DNA from: Thiohalocapsa halophila
GTDB taxonomy: Bacteria > Pseudomonadota > Gammaproteobacteria > Chromatiales > Chromatiaceae
Assembly (NCBI RefSeq): GCF_016583825.1
Contig: NZ_NRRV01000021.1
Span: 1 to 64,000 of the forward strand
DNA length: 64,000 nt
Direction: 5' to 3'
Shown here: piece after piece, positions 1 to 9,019 of the stretch
Layout: each line of letters begins with the position of its first letter
Numbering within the stretch: the stretch's first letter is position 1
Notes under the pieces: generated by a model
Databases searched by the model: none
What the model saw: the letters and a program-made list of their open reading frames with translations, nothing else
What the model was told of the DNA's origin: nothing
Program-made: the position numbers and the translations under genes

Positions 1-48
1 CGTGGGGGTGTGCGTGGGGGTTCGCGTGGGGCTGGGCGTGCGCGAGCG
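1..48. repeat. 12-bp imperfect tandem repeat at window edge
   Basis: Four consecutive 12-base units, each starting with cgtg and G-rich (for example cgtgggggtgtg, then cgtgggggttcg), fill the first 48 bases. The array probably continues upstream of the window. Twelve bases is four codons, so if it is coding it would give a four-residue repeat. On the minus strand this would be a Pro/Thr- or His/Pro-rich linker. No gene can be called on the sequence available. It lies just downstream of the mltB stop codon. Confidence 0.5.
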
Positions 49-95
49 GGCGCCGCTGCAACGCACCGCCACCGCGGGAGCCGCACCCCCGGGGC

Positions 96-1172
96 TCAAC
101 CGGCCGCATGGCCACCTCCCGCCCGGGCCGCCCCTGCGGCAATTTCCCGGCTCAGTTGGTACACGGCCATGGCGTACAGGTTGCTGTGGTTGTAGCGGGT
201 GATGGCATAGAAGTTGTCGAAGCCGAGCCAATACTCGGTGTCCTCGCCATCCAGCGCCAGCAGCGCTGCGCGACTGTCTTCGGCGGGCGCAGCGGCCAGC
301 ACCGCCGTGTCCGGCACGACCCCCGCCGCTGCCAATTGCGCGAGGGTCAGCTGCGGGCGCGCCGGGCGCTTCTCGACCACGGGCACGTCCGCCGGCGGCC
401 CGGTGCTCAACAGCGCCGGCGCCGCCACCGGCGCGCCGCGCCGCCAGCCGTGCTGAGCCAGATAGTTGCCGACGCTGCCCAGCACGTCCGCGGGGCTGTC
501 CCAGAGATCGCGGCGGCCGTCGTCGTCGAAGTCCACGGCATAGGCGCGGTAGCTGGAGGGGATGAACTGCGGCATACCGACGGCGCCGGCATAGGAGCCC
601 TTGGCCCTGCGCGGGTCCACTTGCTCTTCCCGCGCCAGCAGCAGGAATTCACCGAGCTCTTTGCTGAAGAAGTCCGCCCGCCGCGGATACGCAAAGCCGA
701 GGGTGCTCAGCGCATCCAGCACCCGATGGCTGCCCAGGGTGCCGCCGTAGTTGGTCTCGATGCCGATGATGGCGGTGACGATCGCCGGCGGCACGCCGTA
801 GGCGGCCTCCACCTGCCGCAGCAGGTCGGCGTGCTGGCGCAGGAAGGCCACGCCGCCGTCGATGCGCTCCGGGGTCAGAAACAGGCGCCGGTAATCGCGC
901 CAGGGCTTGGCCTCGTAGGGCCGGTTCATGGCGTCGATGATGTCCTGCTGGTAGCGGGCGTCGGCCATGAGCGCGGCCAGCGCCTCGCGGTCATAGCCGA
1001 GGGCATCCGCCTGGTCGGCGACGAAGGCGCGGCTGCCGGCGGCATAGGCGGGCGGGGCGTCGGCTACGGTGTGCGCGGGCGCAGCCGCGGCGACCGTCAG
1101 CAACGCGGCAAAGACGCGCGGGAGTGAGAGACGAGCATTGGGTCGGGCACTGGGTCGGGCACTGGAGCGCAT
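96..1172 (-). CDS. mltB: Lytic murein transglycosylase B family protein
   Basis: This is a periplasmic lytic transglycosylase of 358 residues that cleaves the MurNAc-GlcNAc bond of peptidoglycan with formation of 1,6-anhydro-MurNAc. An N-terminal signal-like segment (residues about 14-46) precedes the SLT_2/MltB catalytic domain. The catalytic glutamate is visible as E139 in IIGIETNYGG. Further family motifs are RRADFFSKELGEFL, KGSYAGAVGMPQFIPSSYR and the acidic FDDDGRRDLWDSPADVLGSV loop. The ATG start gives a typical MltB length. No lipobox is evident, so it is probably soluble or membrane-anchored by an uncleaved signal. It is divergent from gatC, with about 250 bp between them holding any promoters for both. 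Confidence 0.9.
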   Translation of the reverse strand: MRSSARPSARPNARLSLPRVFAALLTVAAAAPAHTVADAPPAYAAGSRAFVADQADALGYDREALAALMADARYQQDIIDAMNRPYEAKPWRDYRRLFLTPERIDGGVAFLRQHADLLRQVEAAYGVPPAIVTAIIGIETNYGGTLGSHRVLDALSTLGFAYPRRADFFSKELGEFLLLAREEQVDPRRAKGSYAGAVGMPQFIPSSYRAYAVDFDDDGRRDLWDSPADVLGSVGNYLAQHGWRRGAPVAAPALLSTGPPADVPVVEKRPARPQLTLAQLAAAGVVPDTAVLAAAPAEDSRAALLALDGEDTEYWLGFDNFYAITRYNHSNLYAMAVYQLSREIAAGAARAGGGHAAG

Positions 1173-1422
1173 GGTCAGTCCTGGGCTTGGGTCTTTGCCG
1201 GACTCGGCGGAACGGGCTCACAAACAACTTCCAGTATATGCCAGAAGTCTCTATTGGGCATCATTTTTCGACTAAAAAGCTAGTGCGGCGCTGTGGACGC
1301 TCGGAGACCGTTCTTATCCGTGATCGGGGTCGGCGCGGACACCGGCTCGACGGACAGGATTACCGCCAAAGCCCCCATATGGTAGCGTTGACGTTTGACC
1401 AATGATCCGACGCGCCAACGCC

Positions 1423-1710
1423 ATGGACCTCGACAGCACCGATGTCGCCAAGATCGCCCACCTCGCGCAGCTCCAGGTGGCGGATACAGACTTGGATGCC
1501 TATGCCGCCGATCTGTCCAACATCCTGCACCTGGTGGAGCAGATGAACGCCGTGGATACGGCCGGGGTGGAGCCCATGGCGCACCCACTGCACATGGCGC
1601 AGCGGCTGCGTGCGGATGCCGTCACCGAGACGGACCAGCGCGAGGCCTTCCAATCGGTAGCGCCGGCCACCGAGGACGGTCTCTACCTGGTGCCCAAGGT
1701 CATCGAATAG
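1423..1710 (+). CDS. gatC: Asp-tRNA(Asn)/Glu-tRNA(Gln) amidotransferase subunit C
   Basis: GatC is the small subunit (about 95 residues here) that wraps around GatA and stabilises the GatCAB amidotransferase, which converts misacylated Glu-tRNA(Gln) or Asp-tRNA(Asn) to the correct amide form. The family signature is the N-terminal helix [11 protein letters not shown] followed by [25 protein letters not shown] and the C-terminal LYLVPKVIE. The ATG at 1423 places the protein in register with the usual GatC start. An in-frame ATG at 1402 would add seven Arg-rich residues. Neither start has a strong Shine-Dalgarno sequence. gatA follows after 84 bases. Confidence 0.92.
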   Translation: MDLDSTDVAKIAHLAQLQVADTDLDAYAADLSNILHLVEQMNAVDTAGVEPMAHPLHMAQRLRADAVTETDQREAFQSVAPATEDGLYLVPKVIE

Positions 1711-1794
1711 GCGCGCTCGCCGGCCACCCGCCCTCGCCGGCGCTGACGCAGCCGTGCAGCGCCCTCGCCCACCGCCCGCCACCACCCAGCACCC

Positions 1795-3249
1795 ATGCAC
1801 GATCTGTCCATCGCCGCGCTCGCCGCCGGCCTGCGGGAGAAACGCTTCTCTAGCCGCGAGCTCACCGCGCACTTCTTCGAGCGCATCGAGCGCCTGGACC
1901 CGGCACTCAACAGCTGCATCACCATCGATCATGACGCCGCGCTGGTGGTCGCGGACGCCGCCGACCGCAGGCTCGCGGCCGGCGACGGCGGCCCGCTCAC
2001 GGGGATTCCCATCCTGCACAAGGACATCCTCCTGACCAAGGGGCTGCGCACCAGCTGCGGCTCGCGCATGCTGGACAACTTCGTGCCGCCCTTCGATGCC
2101 ACCGTGGTGGAGCGCCTCGCCGCCGCCGGTACCGTGATGCTCGGCAAGGCGAACATGGACGAATTCGCCATGGGCTCGTCCAACGAGACCAGCTACTACG
2201 GCCCCGTGCGCAACCCCTGGGAGACGACGCGGGTGCCGGGCGGCAGCTCCGGCGGCTCCGCGGCGGCGGTGGCGGCGCGCCTCTGTACCGCCGCCACCGG
2301 CACGGACACCGGCGGCTCCATCCGCCAGCCGGCGGCGCTGTGCGGCATCACGGGTATCAAGCCCACCTACGGGCGCTGCTCGCGCTACGGCATGATCGCC
2401 TTCGCCTCTAGTCTGGACCAAGCCGGCGTGCTGGCGCGCTCGGCGGCGGACGCGGCGCTGCTGCTTCAGGCCATGGCGGGCTTCGATGCGCGGGATTCCA
2501 CCAGCGCCGAGGCGCCGGTTCCGGACTATGCGGCGACCTTGGAAGATGACATCGCGGGCCTGCGCATCGGCCTACCCAAGGAGTATTTCGGCGAAGGGCT
2601 GGATACCGGCGTCGAGACCTCGGTACGCGCGGCCTTGGCGGAGCTGGAAAAGCAGGGCGCCACGCTGGTGGACATCAGCCTGCCGAACGCGCCGCTGTCG
2701 GTGCCCGTCTACTATGTGGTGGCGCCGGCGGAATGCTCGTCCAACCTGGCGCGGTTCGACGGCGTGCGCTACGGCCACCGCTGCGAAGCGCCGGCGGACT
2801 TGGCGGACCTCTACAAGCGCTCGCGCGCGGAGGGCTTCGGCCCCGAGGTGAAGCGGCGCATCATGATCGGCACCTATGCGCTGTCCGCCGGCTACTACGA
2901 CGCCTACTATCTGAAAGCGCAGCAGCTGCGCCAGCTCATCGCCGGCGACTTCCGCCGCGCCTTCCAGGACGTCGACGTCATCATGGGGCCGACGACGCCC
3001 ACCACCGCCTTCGCGCTCGGCGCCAAGACCGACGACCCGGTGGCCATGTACCTGAACGACATCTACACCATCGCCACCAACCTGGCGGGGCTGCCCGGGC
3101 TTTCGGTGCCGGTGGCGGCCGTCAACGGCCTGCCGGTGGGGCTGCAGATGATCGGCGATTACTTCGCCGAAGGGCGGCTGCTGAACGTCGCCCACCAGTT
3201 GCAGCAGGCCACGGACTGGCATTGGGCGCTGCCGCCGGAATTCGGTTAG
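1795..3249 (+). CDS. gatA: Asp-tRNA(Asn)/Glu-tRNA(Gln) amidotransferase subunit A
   Basis: GatA (484 residues) is the amidase-signature subunit that hydrolyses glutamine and channels ammonia to GatB. The Ser-cisSer-Lys triad is readable: Lys in HKDILLTKG, the Gly/Ser-rich [16 protein letters not shown], and the nucleophile serine in [17 protein letters not shown]. Length and sequence are ordinary for the family. It follows gatC in the same direction. The expected next gene, gatB, is not present. Instead a REP-like repeat and an oppositely oriented toxin-antitoxin pair follow, so gatB must lie elsewhere on the chromosome. Confidence 0.95.
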   Translation: MHDLSIAALAAGLREKRFSSRELTAHFFERIERLDPALNSCITIDHDAALVVADAADRRLAAGDGGPLTGIPILHKDILLTKGLRTSCGSRMLDNFVPPFDATVVERLAAAGTVMLGKANMDEFAMGSSNETSYYGPVRNPWETTRVPGGSSGGSAAAVAARLCTAATGTDTGGSIRQPAALCGITGIKPTYGRCSRYGMIAFASSLDQAGVLARSAADAALLLQAMAGFDARDSTSAEAPVPDYAATLEDDIAGLRIGLPKEYFGEGLDTGVETSVRAALAELEKQGATLVDISLPNAPLSVPVYYVVAPAECSSNLARFDGVRYGHRCEAPADLADLYKRSRAEGFGPEVKRRIMIGTYALSAGYYDAYYLKAQQLRQLIAGDFRRAFQDVDVIMGPTTPTTAFALGAKTDDPVAMYLNDIYTIATNLAGLPGLSVPVAAVNGLPVGLQMIGDYFAEGRLLNVAHQLQQATDWHWALPPEFG

Positions 3250-3282
3250 CACCAAAAGCGGCTCGCAGTACATCCCGCACTC

Positions 3283-3314
3283 GGTGGACTTCGCTGTCGC
3301 TCGTCCACCCTACA
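3283..3314. repeat. REP-like palindromic intergenic element
   Basis: An inverted repeat (ggtggac at 3283-3289, gtccacc at 3303-3309) encloses the loop ttcgctgtcgctc and is followed by ctaca. From memory, this GGTGGAC...GTCCACCCTACA type is a dispersed intergenic palindrome in many high-GC gammaproteobacteria. It sits about 30 bases after the gatA stop and could act as a 3' stem-loop for gatA or mark the point where the toxin-antitoxin pair was inserted. Only one copy occurs in the window. Confidence 0.5.
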
Positions 3315-3365
3315 GGTTGGCAGCAGGCGCACTGCCAACGGGAAGCCGCAACGGCAGCTGGCGGC

Positions 3366-3650
3366 TCAACAGAACAAATCGCTGTGGGTTCCCAACCGGA
3401 CAAGCCGTAATGTGGTTGCATCCGGCTTTTGATAGATCAACAGCAAATCCGGCTTCAGGTGACATTCTCGGTAGCCTGCCCAGTTACCGACGAGACCATG
3501 GTCTCGGTATTGCTCCGAGAGTTGTTGATCGCGCGCGAGACAGCCCGCGACGTACGACAACAAGGCTTCAACATCCTGCCGGTGCCGCGGGGCAGCCTTG
3601 GTGCGCTTGAAATCACGCTTAAACGCACTCGCGCGCTCAATCGCCCGCAT
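3366..3650 (-). CDS. yafQ: YafQ-family type II toxin (mRNA interferase)
   Basis: This 94-residue protein matches the YafQ branch of the RelE/ParE fold, ribosome-dependent mRNA endonucleases. It has the basic N-terminal helix FKRDFKRTK, the central YRDHGLVGNWAGYRECHLKPD block and the C-terminal LGTHSDLF. These supply His, His, Asp and His at the positions matching the E. coli YafQ active-site residues (H50, H63, D67, H87). The ATG overlaps the end of the antitoxin gene by 14 bases, which is typical of coupled toxin-antitoxin operons. All expected catalytic residues are present, so it is likely functional. Confidence 0.9.
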   Translation of the reverse strand: MRAIERASAFKRDFKRTKAAPRHRQDVEALLSYVAGCLARDQQLSEQYRDHGLVGNWAGYRECHLKPDLLLIYQKPDATTLRLVRLGTHSDLFC

Positions 3651-3900
3651 TCAGATCGTCCATGAGTGCCTCCACGCTATCAAAGCGTGCACCGTTGCCT
3701 AAATCCAGCTCAGCCATGGCTTGCCGAGTCTCGGCGTTTGGCACTCTCACATCGAATGGCAACGCTTTATCTCTCGCAACCCTAACCATCAATAATCGGA
3801 TCGCATCCGACATGGAAAGCCCCATGCCACTCAGGACGGCAGCGGCTTCGGCCTTTACCTCTTTGTCGATCCGTGCGCGAACGACTTCGTCGGCAGGCAT
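3637..3900 (-). CDS. dinJ: DinJ/RelB-family antitoxin
   Basis: The 87-residue antitoxin has a ribbon-helix-helix DNA-binding N-terminus (VVRARIDKEVKAEAAAVL, then the SDAIRLLMVRVA helix) followed by the ALPFDVRVPN motif conserved in DinJ/RelB proteins, and an acidic C-terminal tail that would bind the toxin. The ATG at 3900 is chosen because the family begins there and a gaggg Shine-Dalgarno lies eight bases upstream. A longer frame to 3948 would run through the operator-like palindromes. It is predicted to neutralise YafQ and to repress its own promoter together with the toxin. Confidence 0.9.
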   Translation of the reverse strand: MPADEVVRARIDKEVKAEAAAVLSGMGLSMSDAIRLLMVRVARDKALPFDVRVPNAETRQAMAELDLGNGARFDSVEALMDDLNAGD

Positions 3901-3922
3901 TGGGATAACCCTCATAACCAAG

Positions 3923-3940
3923 TTGTAGCTACATTGTAGC
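3923..3940 (-). promoter_or_regulatory. Candidate operator/promoter of the dinJ-yafQ operon
   Basis: Two overlapping palindromes lie 23-40 bases upstream of the antitoxin ATG: tgtagctaca (3924-3933, perfect) and gctaca-t-tgtagc (3928-3940). Together they give the direct repeat ttgtagc at 3923 and 3934, one helical turn apart. On the minus strand the site contains TACAAT (3933-3938), a five-of-six match to a -10 box. Ribbon-helix-helix antitoxins typically bind such short paired palindromes over their own promoter, so autoregulation here is a reasonable inference. No convincing -35 was found. Confidence 0.6.
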
Positions 3941-4099
3941 GCAGACAAACCGGGCTGGCAGCACGAAAGCCCCGACGCGAACCTTCTTGGTCATAGTCTT
4001 CAAGCGGACCACCGGCAGCATCATTCGGAGGGCGGACCGCTTCTGTCCACGAGCGGCGTCGCCCGCGTGGGTCGGCAGGAAAGCCGGACTCGATGCGGC

Positions 4100-4441
4100 T
4101 CAGGCGTCGGCGTCGGTCCAGGCGCCGGTTTGCTGCTCCAGCCGGCGCACGCGGCAGCGCAGGCGCTCGATCTCGTCGATGAGCTCAAGCGCCAGGGCCG
4201 TGCCCGGCAGGTTCAGCTCCAGGTCCCGTTGCAGGCGCACGGCGCGGCGGACCCGTATCACCTCGATGCCGCGGAAGACCCATTGCTCCGGGGCCGCACC
4301 CCGCGGATGCAGCATGCCTTCCGCGACCATGGAGCGCACTTGCTCGACGCTGACCCCGCAGACCCGGGTCAGCTCCGCGAGCGCGAGCGCCCGCTGTTCG
4401 TCCAAAAGCTCGCCTTCGAGGCCCGCTTGCGGTTCTGTCAT
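4100..4441 (-). CDS. cbpM: Chaperone modulator CbpM
   Basis: CbpM (113 residues) is a MerR-like small protein that binds the J domain of CbpA and inhibits its co-chaperone and DNA-binding activity. The sequence shows a winged-helix-like N-terminal half (LALAELTRVCGVSVEQVRSMV, then VFRGIEVIRVRRAVRLQRDL) and a C-terminal helix ending ELIDEIERLRCRVRRLEQQT, which could form a coiled coil. It starts three bases after the cbpA stop codon, the standard cbpA-cbpM operon order, supporting the call over a generic MerR protein. Confidence 0.88.
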   Translation of the reverse strand: MTEPQAGLEGELLDEQRALALAELTRVCGVSVEQVRSMVAEGMLHPRGAAPEQWVFRGIEVIRVRRAVRLQRDLELNLPGTALALELIDEIERLRCRVRRLEQQTGAWTDADA

Positions 4442-4444
4442 GGC

Positions 4445-5428
4445 TCAGACCCCCAGCTTGGCGCGTGGATTGAAGGACTTGAAGCGCTCGGCGAGGGCTT
4501 CGAACGCCGCCCGGGCGGCCTCGTCCGTCGCCGGCGGATTGGCGATCTCCAGCTGGACGTATGCGTCCCCCGGCGTCTTGCCGGGCAGGCCGCGGCCCTT
4601 GAGGCGCATGCGCTGGCCGCTCTGGGCGCCGGCCGGAACCTTGAGGCTGACCTTGCCGCCGAGCGTGGGCACCGACACCGTCGCGCCGAGCGCCGCCTCC
4701 CAAGGCGCAATGGGCAGGCGCAGATGGATGTCGCGGCCCTCGGCGCGGAAGATGGGGTGCGGCGCGAATTCCACCTCCAGGTACAGGTCTCCGGCCTCGC
4801 CGCCGCCGACACCGCCGCCGGCTTGGCCGGCGAGACGGATCTGCTGGCCTTCGGTGACCCCGGCGGGGATGCGCACATTGAGCGTGCGGGTGCGGCTGGC
4901 GATGCGGCCTTTGGCGTCGACCTCCGGCACCTCGAGGCTGAGCTGACGGGTGGCGCCGTGGTAGGCGTCTTCCAAAGAGATGCGCACCCGCGCCGTTTGG
5001 TCCGCACCGCGGCTGGCGAAGCCGCCGCCGCGACCACCGAAGCCGCCGTCGCCGCCCATACCGCCCCTGCCGCCGAGATCGCCGAAGATGCTGGAGAAGA
5101 AATCGCTGAATTGCGCCGCCTCCTCCGGCGACATGCGCTCGGCGTGCTGCCAGCGGCCGCCGCCGGCACCAGCACCAGCACCGGGCGGCGGACGGAACTC
5201 GTCGCCCGCGTGCCAGCCGGTGCCCAGGGCGTCGTACTCGGCGCGCTTCTCCGGGTCCTTCAGCACCTCGTTGGCCTCGTTGACCTCCTTAAAGTGCTTC
5301 TCGGCGTCCGGCTCTTTGCTGACGTCCGGATGGTACTTGCGCGCGAGCTTGCGGTAGGCGCGCTTGATGTCGTCCTGGCTCGCATCACGGGCGACGCCGA
5401 GGATCTTGTAGTAGTCCTTGTATTCCAC
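4445..5428 (-). CDS. cbpA: DnaJ-like co-chaperone / curved DNA-binding protein CbpA
   Basis: The 327-residue class B J-protein stimulates DnaK ATPase and in E. coli also binds curved DNA. It has an N-terminal J domain with the HPD triad at residues 33-35 ([18 protein letters not shown]), a long Gly-rich linker (about residues 82-140) and two C-terminal beta domains ending in VQLEIANPP and FNPRAKLGV. It lacks the cysteine-rich zinc domain of DnaJ. The start is GTG at 5428 ([12 protein letters not shown] once translated), which fits the family start exactly. It is co-transcribed with cbpM downstream. Confidence 0.92.
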   Translation of the reverse strand: MEYKDYYKILGVARDASQDDIKRAYRKLARKYHPDVSKEPDAEKHFKEVNEANEVLKDPEKRAEYDALGTGWHAGDEFRPPPGAGAGAGGGRWQHAERMSPEEAAQFSDFFSSIFGDLGGRGGMGGDGGFGGRGGGFASRGADQTARVRISLEDAYHGATRQLSLEVPEVDAKGRIASRTRTLNVRIPAGVTEGQQIRLAGQAGGGVGGGEAGDLYLEVEFAPHPIFRAEGRDIHLRLPIAPWEAALGATVSVPTLGGKVSLKVPAGAQSGQRMRLKGRGLPGKTPGDAYVQLEIANPPATDEAARAAFEALAERFKSFNPRAKLGV

Positions 5429-5595
5429 GGGGACCTCGCACTGGATGGCTCGGGATCTGGGGTATTTGGCGCCGGTGACCCCCTATTCTAAACCCCCACC
5501 CCCGGTGGGCTCACAAGCCCGCGGGCGGCGGGCGGGCAGCGGGGCATCCGAGCCGACGGGCCGGTGACGGCTCCGGCACCGCGGCCGCCCGGGCC

Positions 5596-6564
5596 TCAGC
5601 GCACCCGCCCGCGGCCTTCCAGGGGCGTCACGTCGCCGCGCAGGACGTTGTTGCTCAGCACGGCCTCGACGTTCTCGGCGAAATTGCGCACGAACACCGC
5701 CCGGCTGCCCTCGTTGCGGAAGAGGTTGCCGCCGACGAAGAGCGTGCCACGGCGGGTGCGGTCGCCTTCGGGCATATAGGAGATGGCCGCACGGTTGGGG
5801 GCGCGCTCGCTCTGCTCCAGCAGGTTGTCGCGGACGATGGACTCACCGCCCTCGGACAGATCGATGAGGTAGCTGGAGCCGCCGTCGCCGTCGACGATGC
5901 GGTTGCCGACGATGGTGTTCCTGCGGGCGCGGGTCTTCACCTGGTGGCCGGTGACGGCGCCGTGCACATGGCTGCCGCGCAGCTCGAAGCTCGCGATCTT
6001 GCCCACGTAGATGTTGTGCCCGAGGCGGCCGTGGCGCTCGTAGTCGACGATGTTGTGATTGAATTCGGAGTCGATGATGGCGAGCTCGCCGCGGCCGTTG
6101 TTGTTGGTGAGGATGCCCATCTGGTGGTCATGGAAGTGCACATTGCGCAGCGTGAGCTTGCCGCCCTCGGCACGGATGCCGGCGCCGGCGAAGCCCGGCA
6201 CCCGGGTGCCGGACATCTCGATGTTCTCCACCACCACGTCGTCGCCCTTGATAACCCAGATGGCCTTGCGCTCCGCCGCCCGCCCTGCGGCACGCAGATG
6301 CGGGCGGCCGCCGACGCCGCGCAGCCTGAGCCCGTTCTGGCGCCAGACGGCGACATCGCCGCGGTACTCGCCGGCGGCGATCTCCACGGTGTCGCCGTCC
6401 TTGGCGACCTTCGCCGCAGCGCTCGGCACCTTGAGCGCCCGCTCCGGCCCCACCTGCAGCACCCGCGCCCCCGCGGGCGCGGCGAAGCTGCCGACGGCCA
6501 GCGCCAGCACCAGCAGCCCGAGCAGCGAGCGCAGAGTCCAGCAAGTCTTGCGATCAGCCCACAT
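5596..6564 (-). CDS. Secreted right-handed parallel beta-helix protein
   Basis: This is a 322-residue exported protein with an N-terminal signal segment (LRSLLGLLVLALAVGSFAAPAGA). The rest is a series of beta-helix rungs of about 22-25 residues with recurring N-x-I/V and G-N-x-I/L-x patterns, for example NTIVGNRIVDG, DNLLEQSERA and NLFRNEGSRAVFV. The opening KVPSAAAKVAKDGDTVEIAAGEYRG motif is the usual start of NosD/pectate-lyase-like helices. Such proteins bind or cut polysaccharides, but no catalytic site is recognisable. ATG 6564 has GGGGAGG nine bases upstream, and a TTG six codons earlier is less likely. An XrtA exopolysaccharide locus lies 10 kb away, but a functional link is only a guess. 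Confidence 0.75.
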   Translation of the reverse strand: MWADRKTCWTLRSLLGLLVLALAVGSFAAPAGARVLQVGPERALKVPSAAAKVAKDGDTVEIAAGEYRGDVAVWRQNGLRLRGVGGRPHLRAAGRAAERKAIWVIKGDDVVVENIEMSGTRVPGFAGAGIRAEGGKLTLRNVHFHDHQMGILTNNNGRGELAIIDSEFNHNIVDYERHGRLGHNIYVGKIASFELRGSHVHGAVTGHQVKTRARRNTIVGNRIVDGDGGSSYLIDLSEGGESIVRDNLLEQSERAPNRAAISYMPEGDRTRRGTLFVGGNLFRNEGSRAVFVRNFAENVEAVLSNNVLRGDVTPLEGRGRVR

Positions 6565-6671
6565 CACTCGATGCCTCCCCAAGTAGCCATTCGGCGCCCA
6601 CGCTCCTCGGCTTTGCCCAACCCACCAGCAGAGCCCGAATCGGTCGGGAGATGCAGCCAGCCCTGTCGTAT

Positions 6672-6706
6672 TTCAGCCTTCAAACTTCACACTTCAAACT
6701 TCTTCA
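6672..6706. repeat. 7-bp tandem repeat array (GxxTGAA type)
   Basis: Five consecutive heptamers occur on the plus strand: ttcagcc, ttcaaac, ttcacac, ttcaaac, ttcttca. Read on the minus strand they follow GxxTGAA. The array begins inside the stop codon of the AAA ATPase gene and lies in its 3' untranslated region, ahead of the beta-helix gene. Two other 7-bp arrays with different sequences also sit directly behind stop codons in this window (after the phosphoketolase and glycogen phosphorylase genes). Confidence 0.7.
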
Positions 6707-8188
6707 AGCCGGCACCGTCCGCTCCCGCGCCCAGGCCCGCAGCTGCGCGATCTGCTCGCCCATGACCACGGCCAGGGGCTGGGTGGCGGCGAGCTCGGCG
6801 AGGAGCACCTCGGTGTCCGGGGTGCGGTCCTCGGCGTTGGCGGCATAGATGGCGGAGACCACCACTTGCTCGATGCCGGCGCCGGTGAAGCCGTCGCTGG
6901 CGGCGGCGAGACGCCCGTGATCAAAGCCCGTCGGGTCCAGGCCGCGGCGCTTGAGGTGGATGCGGAAGATCTCGGCGCGCACCTCGGCATCCGGCAGGTC
7001 CACGAAGAAGATCTCGTCCAGCCGGCCCTTGCGCACCAGCTCCGGCGGCAGCCCGGAGATGTCGTTGGACGTGGCCACCAGGAAGACGGACGTGCTGCGC
7101 TCCGCCATCCAGGTCAGCAGCGTGCCCAGGATGCGCTTGGGCGTGCCCTCGTCGCCCTGACCGGCGGAAATGCCCTTTTCGATCTCGTCGCACCAGAGCA
7201 CGCAGGGCGCCATGACGTCGGCGGTGCGCAGGGCCTCGCGCAGGTTGCGCTCGCTCTCGCCGATGTACTTGTTGTACAGGGCACCGAAGTCCAGGCGCAG
7301 CAGCGGCACGCCGAGCCGCCCGGCGACGGCCTTGGCCGCGAGGCTCTTGCCCCCGCCCTGCACCCCGAGCAGCATGATGCCCTTGGGCGGGTCCACGCCC
7401 TTGTCGGCGCCGGCGTCCTTGCCGTCGAGGAAGACGTCGCGGCGGCGGTCCACGAAGCGCTTGAGGTTGTCGAGGCCAGCGACGTCGCCGAAGCCTGCGG
7501 TCTCGTACTCGAAGGCGACAACGCCGTCGGGACTCAGGAGCTCGTACTTGGCGCGGGTCACGGCGGCGACGTCGGACTCGGTGATGGCGCCGTCGTTGCG
7601 AATGGCGCTCTTGATCAGCCTCCGCGCGTCGGACTCCGTGACCCCCAGCAGGTTGCGGGCGAGCTGCTCCACGGCGCTGCGATTGGCGCGGAAGCTGCGG
7701 TTGGGGGCCGCGTGCTGCCAGGCCTGGGCCTCCTCGCGGATCAGCGCCAGCAGGCGGTTGCGGTCCGGCAGGCTGAGCTCCGCGCGGGCGGCCAGGTGCT
7801 TGAGCTCCGCCGGGGTGGTGAGCGCGTGGCTCACCAGCACCAGCCGCCGTGCGGCGGTGTCGAAGCCGTGGGCGATCTCCTTCAGCAGGCGCACGTGCAG
7901 CGGGTGGTCCAGAAAGGGATGAAAGTCCAGCAGCAGGTAGATGCCGGACTGGGTGGTGGCCTTGATGTGCTTGAGCGCCGCCGCGGGCTCGGTGAGCTCG
8001 GGCTGGGGGATGTCGTACTCGGCCCGGCGCAGGCCGTCGGTAACCGTCCAGCGGAACACGGGCTCCGACAGCCGCACGCCGAGGCGGGTGAACAGCTCCA
8101 GGATGCGCGGCTCCTCGCGCGTTTCGATGAGCAGCAGCGGCGTCTCGGCACGCAGCATCAGCTCAAGGTCATGCAGATCGGACAGCAT
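6704..8188 (-). CDS. AAA family ATPase, Ycf46-like
   Basis: The 494-residue protein has a single AAA module in its C-terminal half. The Walker A is GVQGGGKS (residues 275-282), the Walker B is LWCDEIEKG (about 331-339, D334/E335), and the sensor region is [32 protein letters not shown] with an arginine finger. The N-terminal half (residues 1-220) is the degenerate AAA-like region seen in cyanobacterial/plastid Ycf46 proteins, with the typical [15 protein letters not shown] start. Bacterial Ycf46 homologues have been linked to inorganic-carbon use, but the biochemical role is not established. The ATG start gives the usual family length. The neighbours do not explain its job. Confidence 0.82.
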   Translation of the reverse strand: MLSDLHDLELMLRAETPLLLIETREEPRILELFTRLGVRLSEPVFRWTVTDGLRRAEYDIPQPELTEPAAALKHIKATTQSGIYLLLDFHPFLDHPLHVRLLKEIAHGFDTAARRLVLVSHALTTPAELKHLAARAELSLPDRNRLLALIREEAQAWQHAAPNRSFRANRSAVEQLARNLLGVTESDARRLIKSAIRNDGAITESDVAAVTRAKYELLSPDGVVAFEYETAGFGDVAGLDNLKRFVDRRRDVFLDGKDAGADKGVDPPKGIMLLGVQGGGKSLAAKAVAGRLGVPLLRLDFGALYNKYIGESERNLREALRTADVMAPCVLWCDEIEKGISAGQGDEGTPKRILGTLLTWMAERSTSVFLVATSNDISGLPPELVRKGRLDEIFFVDLPDAEVRAEIFRIHLKRRGLDPTGFDHGRLAAASDGFTGAGIEQVVVSAIYAANAEDRTPDTEVLLAELAATQPLAVVMGEQIAQLRAWARERTVPA

Positions 8189-8245
8189 CGGCGGGCCTGC
8201 CTCGGGGGTGCGCGCGACCTCAGGGTGCGCCCGATTGTGCCCGAA

Positions 8246-9019
8246 TCAGGGGCTGCAGGGTGTGAAGAAGTCGTTGTGCATGGCCTCCATGCACTTGCGG
8301 CCGGTGCCGGAGAGCGACCCGGGATCATCCAGCGCCAGACGCTCTTCGGTCTCCAAGTGCAGCAGCTGGCGGGCGGCGTCGCAGGCCTGGGTGTCCGCGC
8401 AGGAATTGTCGGCGCCGCAGACCCGCAGCACCAGCTCCCGGCAGCGGCTGTCGCCGCCCTGGGCGAGGCTCTCACAAGCCGGGAATTCGGGCTCGGACAG
8501 GGCCGCACGGCAGCGCTCTGCAGTCGCCGTCGGCGCCAGGTCAATGTCCGCGCCCGGGCCCTGGGTGATACGGCGCTCGCGGCGCTCGCGCTGGGCCTCG
8601 GCGAAGAGACTGCGGGCCTGAAGACAGGCGCCGGCGTTGTCGCAGGCGTCGTCGAAGCCGCAGGTCTTGCGCATCAGCTGCTTGCACCAGTCCTGGGCAT
8701 GGACGGGCTCGGGTGCGGCGTCGCGGCGCCAGGCGCGGTACATGTCCTGCGTGGGCACGGCCACGCCGTCGCGTACGGTCACCGTGGAGCCGTCCTCCAA
8801 GCGGTGCACACCGTCCCAGAGCTGGCGGGTGCGGCCGTTCTGCTGGCGCAGGGCACGGTGGCTGCCCGGCTCCACGACGATCTCGCCGCCGCCTTGCAGC
8901 TCACCGCGCCAGGTCTGAGCGTCGGCCTCGGGCACCGCTACCGGCACCAAGCAAAGCAGTGCAAGAGCGGCCGCGGCCAATGTAGACCATGGGAGCCGTT
9001 GCTGGGTACGCACACTCAT
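8246..9019 (-). CDS. Exported cysteine-rich protein with duplicated Cys modules
   Basis: This 257-residue protein is not one I recognise. A signal peptide (hydrophobic residues 14-29, likely cleaved after EADA) is followed by a beta-rich stretch (residues 36-90). Then come twelve cysteines in an A-B-A'-B' order. Modules A and A' have identical spacing, C-x7-C-x5-C-x5-C (C112, 120, 126, 132 and C193, 201, 207, 213), and share CG-x-D and AC-x2-A. Modules B and B' are both C-x11-C (C170-182 and C243-255), each ending in a proline or alanine before Cys. The even cysteine count and export signal suggest a disulfide-stabilised periplasmic or secreted protein. It lies 107 bases downstream of the Kunitz lipoprotein on the same strand. 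Confidence 0.75.
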   Translation of the reverse strand: MSVRTQQRLPWSTLAAAALALLCLVPVAVPEADAQTWRGELQGGGEIVVEPGSHRALRQQNGRTRQLWDGVHRLEDGSTVTVRDGVAVPTQDMYRAWRRDAAPEPVHAQDWCKQLMRKTCGFDDACDNAGACLQARSLFAEAQRERRERRITQGPGADIDLAPTATAERCRAALSEPEFPACESLAQGGDSRCRELVLRVCGADNSCADTQACDAARQLLHLETEERLALDDPGSLSGTGRKCMEAMHNDFFTPCSP

